Source: UBA1479 sp040218445 (GTDB lineage Bacteria; Pseudomonadota; Alphaproteobacteria; Rhodospirillales; Casp-alpha2). Taken from it: a DNA stretch of 64,000 nt. Below are positions 62,876 through 64,000 of this stretch, in pieces. The position numbers and the translations under genes are program-made. Where the stretch lies: the NCBI GenBank assembly GCA_040218445.1, contig JAVJRK010000007.1, positions 1-64,000 on the forward strand, in the 5' to 3' direction. Under the pieces are notes generated by a model that worked only from the letters and a program-made list of their open reading frames with translations, was not told the origin of the DNA and did not search any database. Each line of letters opens with the position of its first letter. The stretch's first letter is position 1.

Positions 62876-63058
62876 GTGCTCCTCTTCTCTCTGTTCGAAG
62901 CAATGCGTGAATCGATATGCGCAAACCGCATTGCCGGCTGTACGCGCCATTGACGTCAGAAGGGATCGACCGGATCGCAAGGATGCATTCCGGAACACGG
63001 AACAGGTTTCCGGCTGGTGAAACGAATACGGCGATTTCGCGGCCGCAACCGGGCCCAT

Positions 63059-63538
63059 TCAGGCCGCGCGGGCCAAGCGCCTTCGTGCCCTGGACAGGCC
63101 GCTTTTCACCGTTCCCACGGCGATATCCAACTCACGTGCCACGTCGCGGTAAGGTTTTCCCTCGATCACCACCAAGCGCAAAATTCGCCGGTCCCGGGGT
63201 TTCAGGCCCGCCAGGGCACGGTCCAGATCCTTAAGCCGCAAGCGGTCAATTTGGTCGGGCGGCTGACCGATTTCCACAAGCCAATCCTCGACCGGAACAT
63301 GTGGTCCCCGCCGCTGCCGCCGACGCGCACGGTCGATAAACAGGTTATGCATGATGGTGAACAACCAAGCCCGCATGTCCGTCCCGGTCTCGAACCGGTC
63401 CATGCACGACACCCCCCGTTCCAGACAATCCTGTAACAGGTCGTCCGCCCGGTCGGGCGCGGCTTCGAGGAAACGCGCATAACGCTGCAATTGGGGAATT
63501 TGATCCTCGATCGCCTGCATGAGCCGCCTCTCGGTCAT
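63059..63538 (-). CDS. ECF-family RNA polymerase sigma factor
   Basis: From the ATG at 63538 the product has 159 residues. Region 2 is LEAAPDRADDLLQDCLERG ... MRAWLFTIMHNLFIDRARR and region 4 is LKPRDRRILRLVVIEGKPY ... TVKSGLSRARRRL. The region is similar to ECF sigma factors of alphaproteobacteria, including EcfG-like members. No anti-sigma gene of classical NepR type is seen beside it, but a 49-residue membrane protein is divergent from it. The open frame runs to 63619; the shorter start is supported by family N-termini. Confidence 0.93.
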   Translation of the reverse strand: MTERRLMQAIEDQIPQLQRYARFLEAAPDRADDLLQDCLERGVSCMDRFETGTDMRAWLFTIMHNLFIDRARRRQRRGPHVPVEDWLVEIGQPPDQIDRLRLKDLDRALAGLKPRDRRILRLVVIEGKPYRDVARELDIAVGTVKSGLSRARRRLARAA

Positions 63539-63604
63539 GCCCCCGATCTTAACATATTTCCCGGCTATCGGCCCGCAGGCATAGGAAAAATCATCCCCCA
63601 GGCC

Positions 63605-63629
63605 GGAACCAATGCCCACCCAGGTCGTT
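63605..63629 (+). promoter_or_regulatory. EcfG-type promoter GGAAC-N16-CGTT
   Basis: GGAAC at 63605-63609 and CGTT at 63626-63629 are separated by 16 bases, matching the promoter consensus of the EcfG general stress sigma factor in alphaproteobacteria. It is followed after 34 bases by the ATG of the 49-residue membrane protein. The sigma factor gene next door is transcribed the other way. The match is read directly; use by EcfG is inference. Confidence 0.7.
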
Positions 63630-63663
63630 TATCCAGTGATCGGTCGTATGGAGGAAGCAGATC

Positions 63664-63813
63664 ATGGACACCAACCCCACAGATCAACCACCCGAGAGCC
63701 AAGCCGAAAACCAGGATCAAACATCGCCCAAGTCGATGCGGGATATCATCATTTTCGGTGTGTTGATCGTCATCGGCATCGGTGTGGCGGCGATGCTGTT
63801 CACGCAATCATAG
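63664..63813 (+). CDS. Small membrane protein, 49 residues
   Basis: An ATG at 63664 preceded by GGAGGAAG opens a 49-codon frame ending TAG. The N-terminal 25 residues are polar, acidic and Gln-rich (MDTNPTDQPPESQAENQDQT), followed by a single hydrophobic helix (about 27-45) and a short end FTQS. It sits under an EcfG-type promoter and is divergent from an ECF sigma gene. It may be a stress-induced membrane peptide or an accessory regulator; there is no known family. Confidence 0.65.
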   Translation: MDTNPTDQPPESQAENQDQTSPKSMRDIIIFGVLIVIGIGVAAMLFTQS

Positions 63814-63847
63814 GCTCTGCAAACCCGGTCAATCAGACCGGATGCCC

Positions 63848-64000
63848 TTAAGCCCCCATCACCCGGCGCTTCATTTCCGCCACGGCGGCATGGGGGCTGG
63901 TCAAGATGGGCAGGCCTGTGCGTTCCGCGATCTCACCGGCCAAGGGCGCCATGGAAAACTGCGCCAGGGCGATGGCACCGCAATCGCTGAGCCGGGGAGC
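63848..64000 (-). CDS. Aspartate/glutamate racemase-like protein, C-terminal end (5' truncated)
   Basis: The last 50 codons of a leftward frame that ends TAA (63848-63850). Visible residues: SDCGAIALAQFSMAPLA, RTGLPILTSPHAAVAEMKRR, which fit the C-terminal part of Asp/Glu/hydantoin racemase-type proteins, where a conserved Cys and a late active-site region precede the tail. Only the tail is here, so the exact enzyme (racemase or arylmalonate decarboxylase type) cannot be told. Confidence 0.65.
   Translation of the reverse strand, partial: APRLSDCGAIALAQFSMAPLAGEIAERTGLPILTSPHAAVAEMKRRVMGA

Noticed and set aside
1..64000. tRNA, rRNA, CRISPR arrays, insertion sequences, prophage genes
   Set aside because: I looked for clover-leaf ends, regular spaced repeats, transposase motifs and terminal inverted repeats and saw none; short or divergent RNA genes cannot be excluded without covariance models.

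Overview
The window is GC-rich, almost entirely coding DNA from an alphaproteobacterium, most likely a motile member of the Rhodospirillales or a close relative. The clues are a CtrA response regulator and its ChpT phosphotransferase next to flagellar and chemotaxis genes, a FlbD-type sigma-54 activator, a GGAAC-N16-CGTT promoter of the alphaproteobacterial EcfG type, and gene content in general. I saw no rRNA, tRNA, CRISPR array, insertion sequence or prophage. Most assignments rest on recognisable motifs read by eye; no database search was run.

Region 1 (1-19000) is a motility and cell-cycle block. On the plus strand lie fliG (3' end), fliH, fliN, a PomA-like motA, flbD, flhA, flhF, a FliK-like gene and a small QueF-like gene. 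fliI-fliJ run leftwards, divergent from ctrA, with CtrA-like TTAA half-sites between them. After the ctrA terminator, chpT, cheA, cheY, cheB and cheR run leftwards. This puts export, motor, chemotaxis and the CtrA phosphorelay in one neighbourhood.

Region 2 (19200-40920) is a formate and molybdenum hub. A cytosolic NAD-dependent formate dehydrogenase (fused NuoE/NuoF-like beta subunit plus a molybdopterin alpha subunit) runs rightwards. A periplasmic respiratory formate dehydrogenase runs leftwards: TorD-like chaperone, small Tat protein, FdhA, FdhB, lipoprotein, cytochrome b subunit. Then come the accessory genes fdhD-mobA-DUF3305-DUF3306, overlapped start to stop, a 703-residue polyferredoxin and moaA. 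Both enzymes use cysteine, not selenocysteine, at the predicted molybdenum ligand. Mixed in are a histidine phosphatase, DUF1330, a double cupin, a TetR/COQ9-like protein and an ankyrin protein.

Region 3 (40955-47345) looks catabolic: an IclR regulator with a clear palindrome, a divergent TauD-type dioxygenase, a three-subunit molybdenum hydroxylase (FAD, 2Fe-2S, Mo subunits) and a TetR regulator with a palindrome over its start codon. The hydroxylase would draw on the molybdenum cofactor genes of region 2.

Region 4 (47400-64000) is mixed housekeeping: NAD kinase, AbrB-family membrane protein, PyrD, DUF952, small unknown genes, methyltransferases, an OmpA-like protein, PhnN, an atypical response regulator, a dehydrogenase, a glutamine amidotransferase, a zinc phospholipase C-like protein, an RhlE-type helicase, superoxide dismutase and an ECF sigma factor divergent from a 49-residue membrane protein that has an EcfG-type promoter.

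The observations I consider most worth following are the QueF-like protein without catalytic residues beside the flagellar genes, the EcfG-type promoter in front of the tiny membrane protein, and the sigma-54-type promoter in front of an orphan 75-residue gene.
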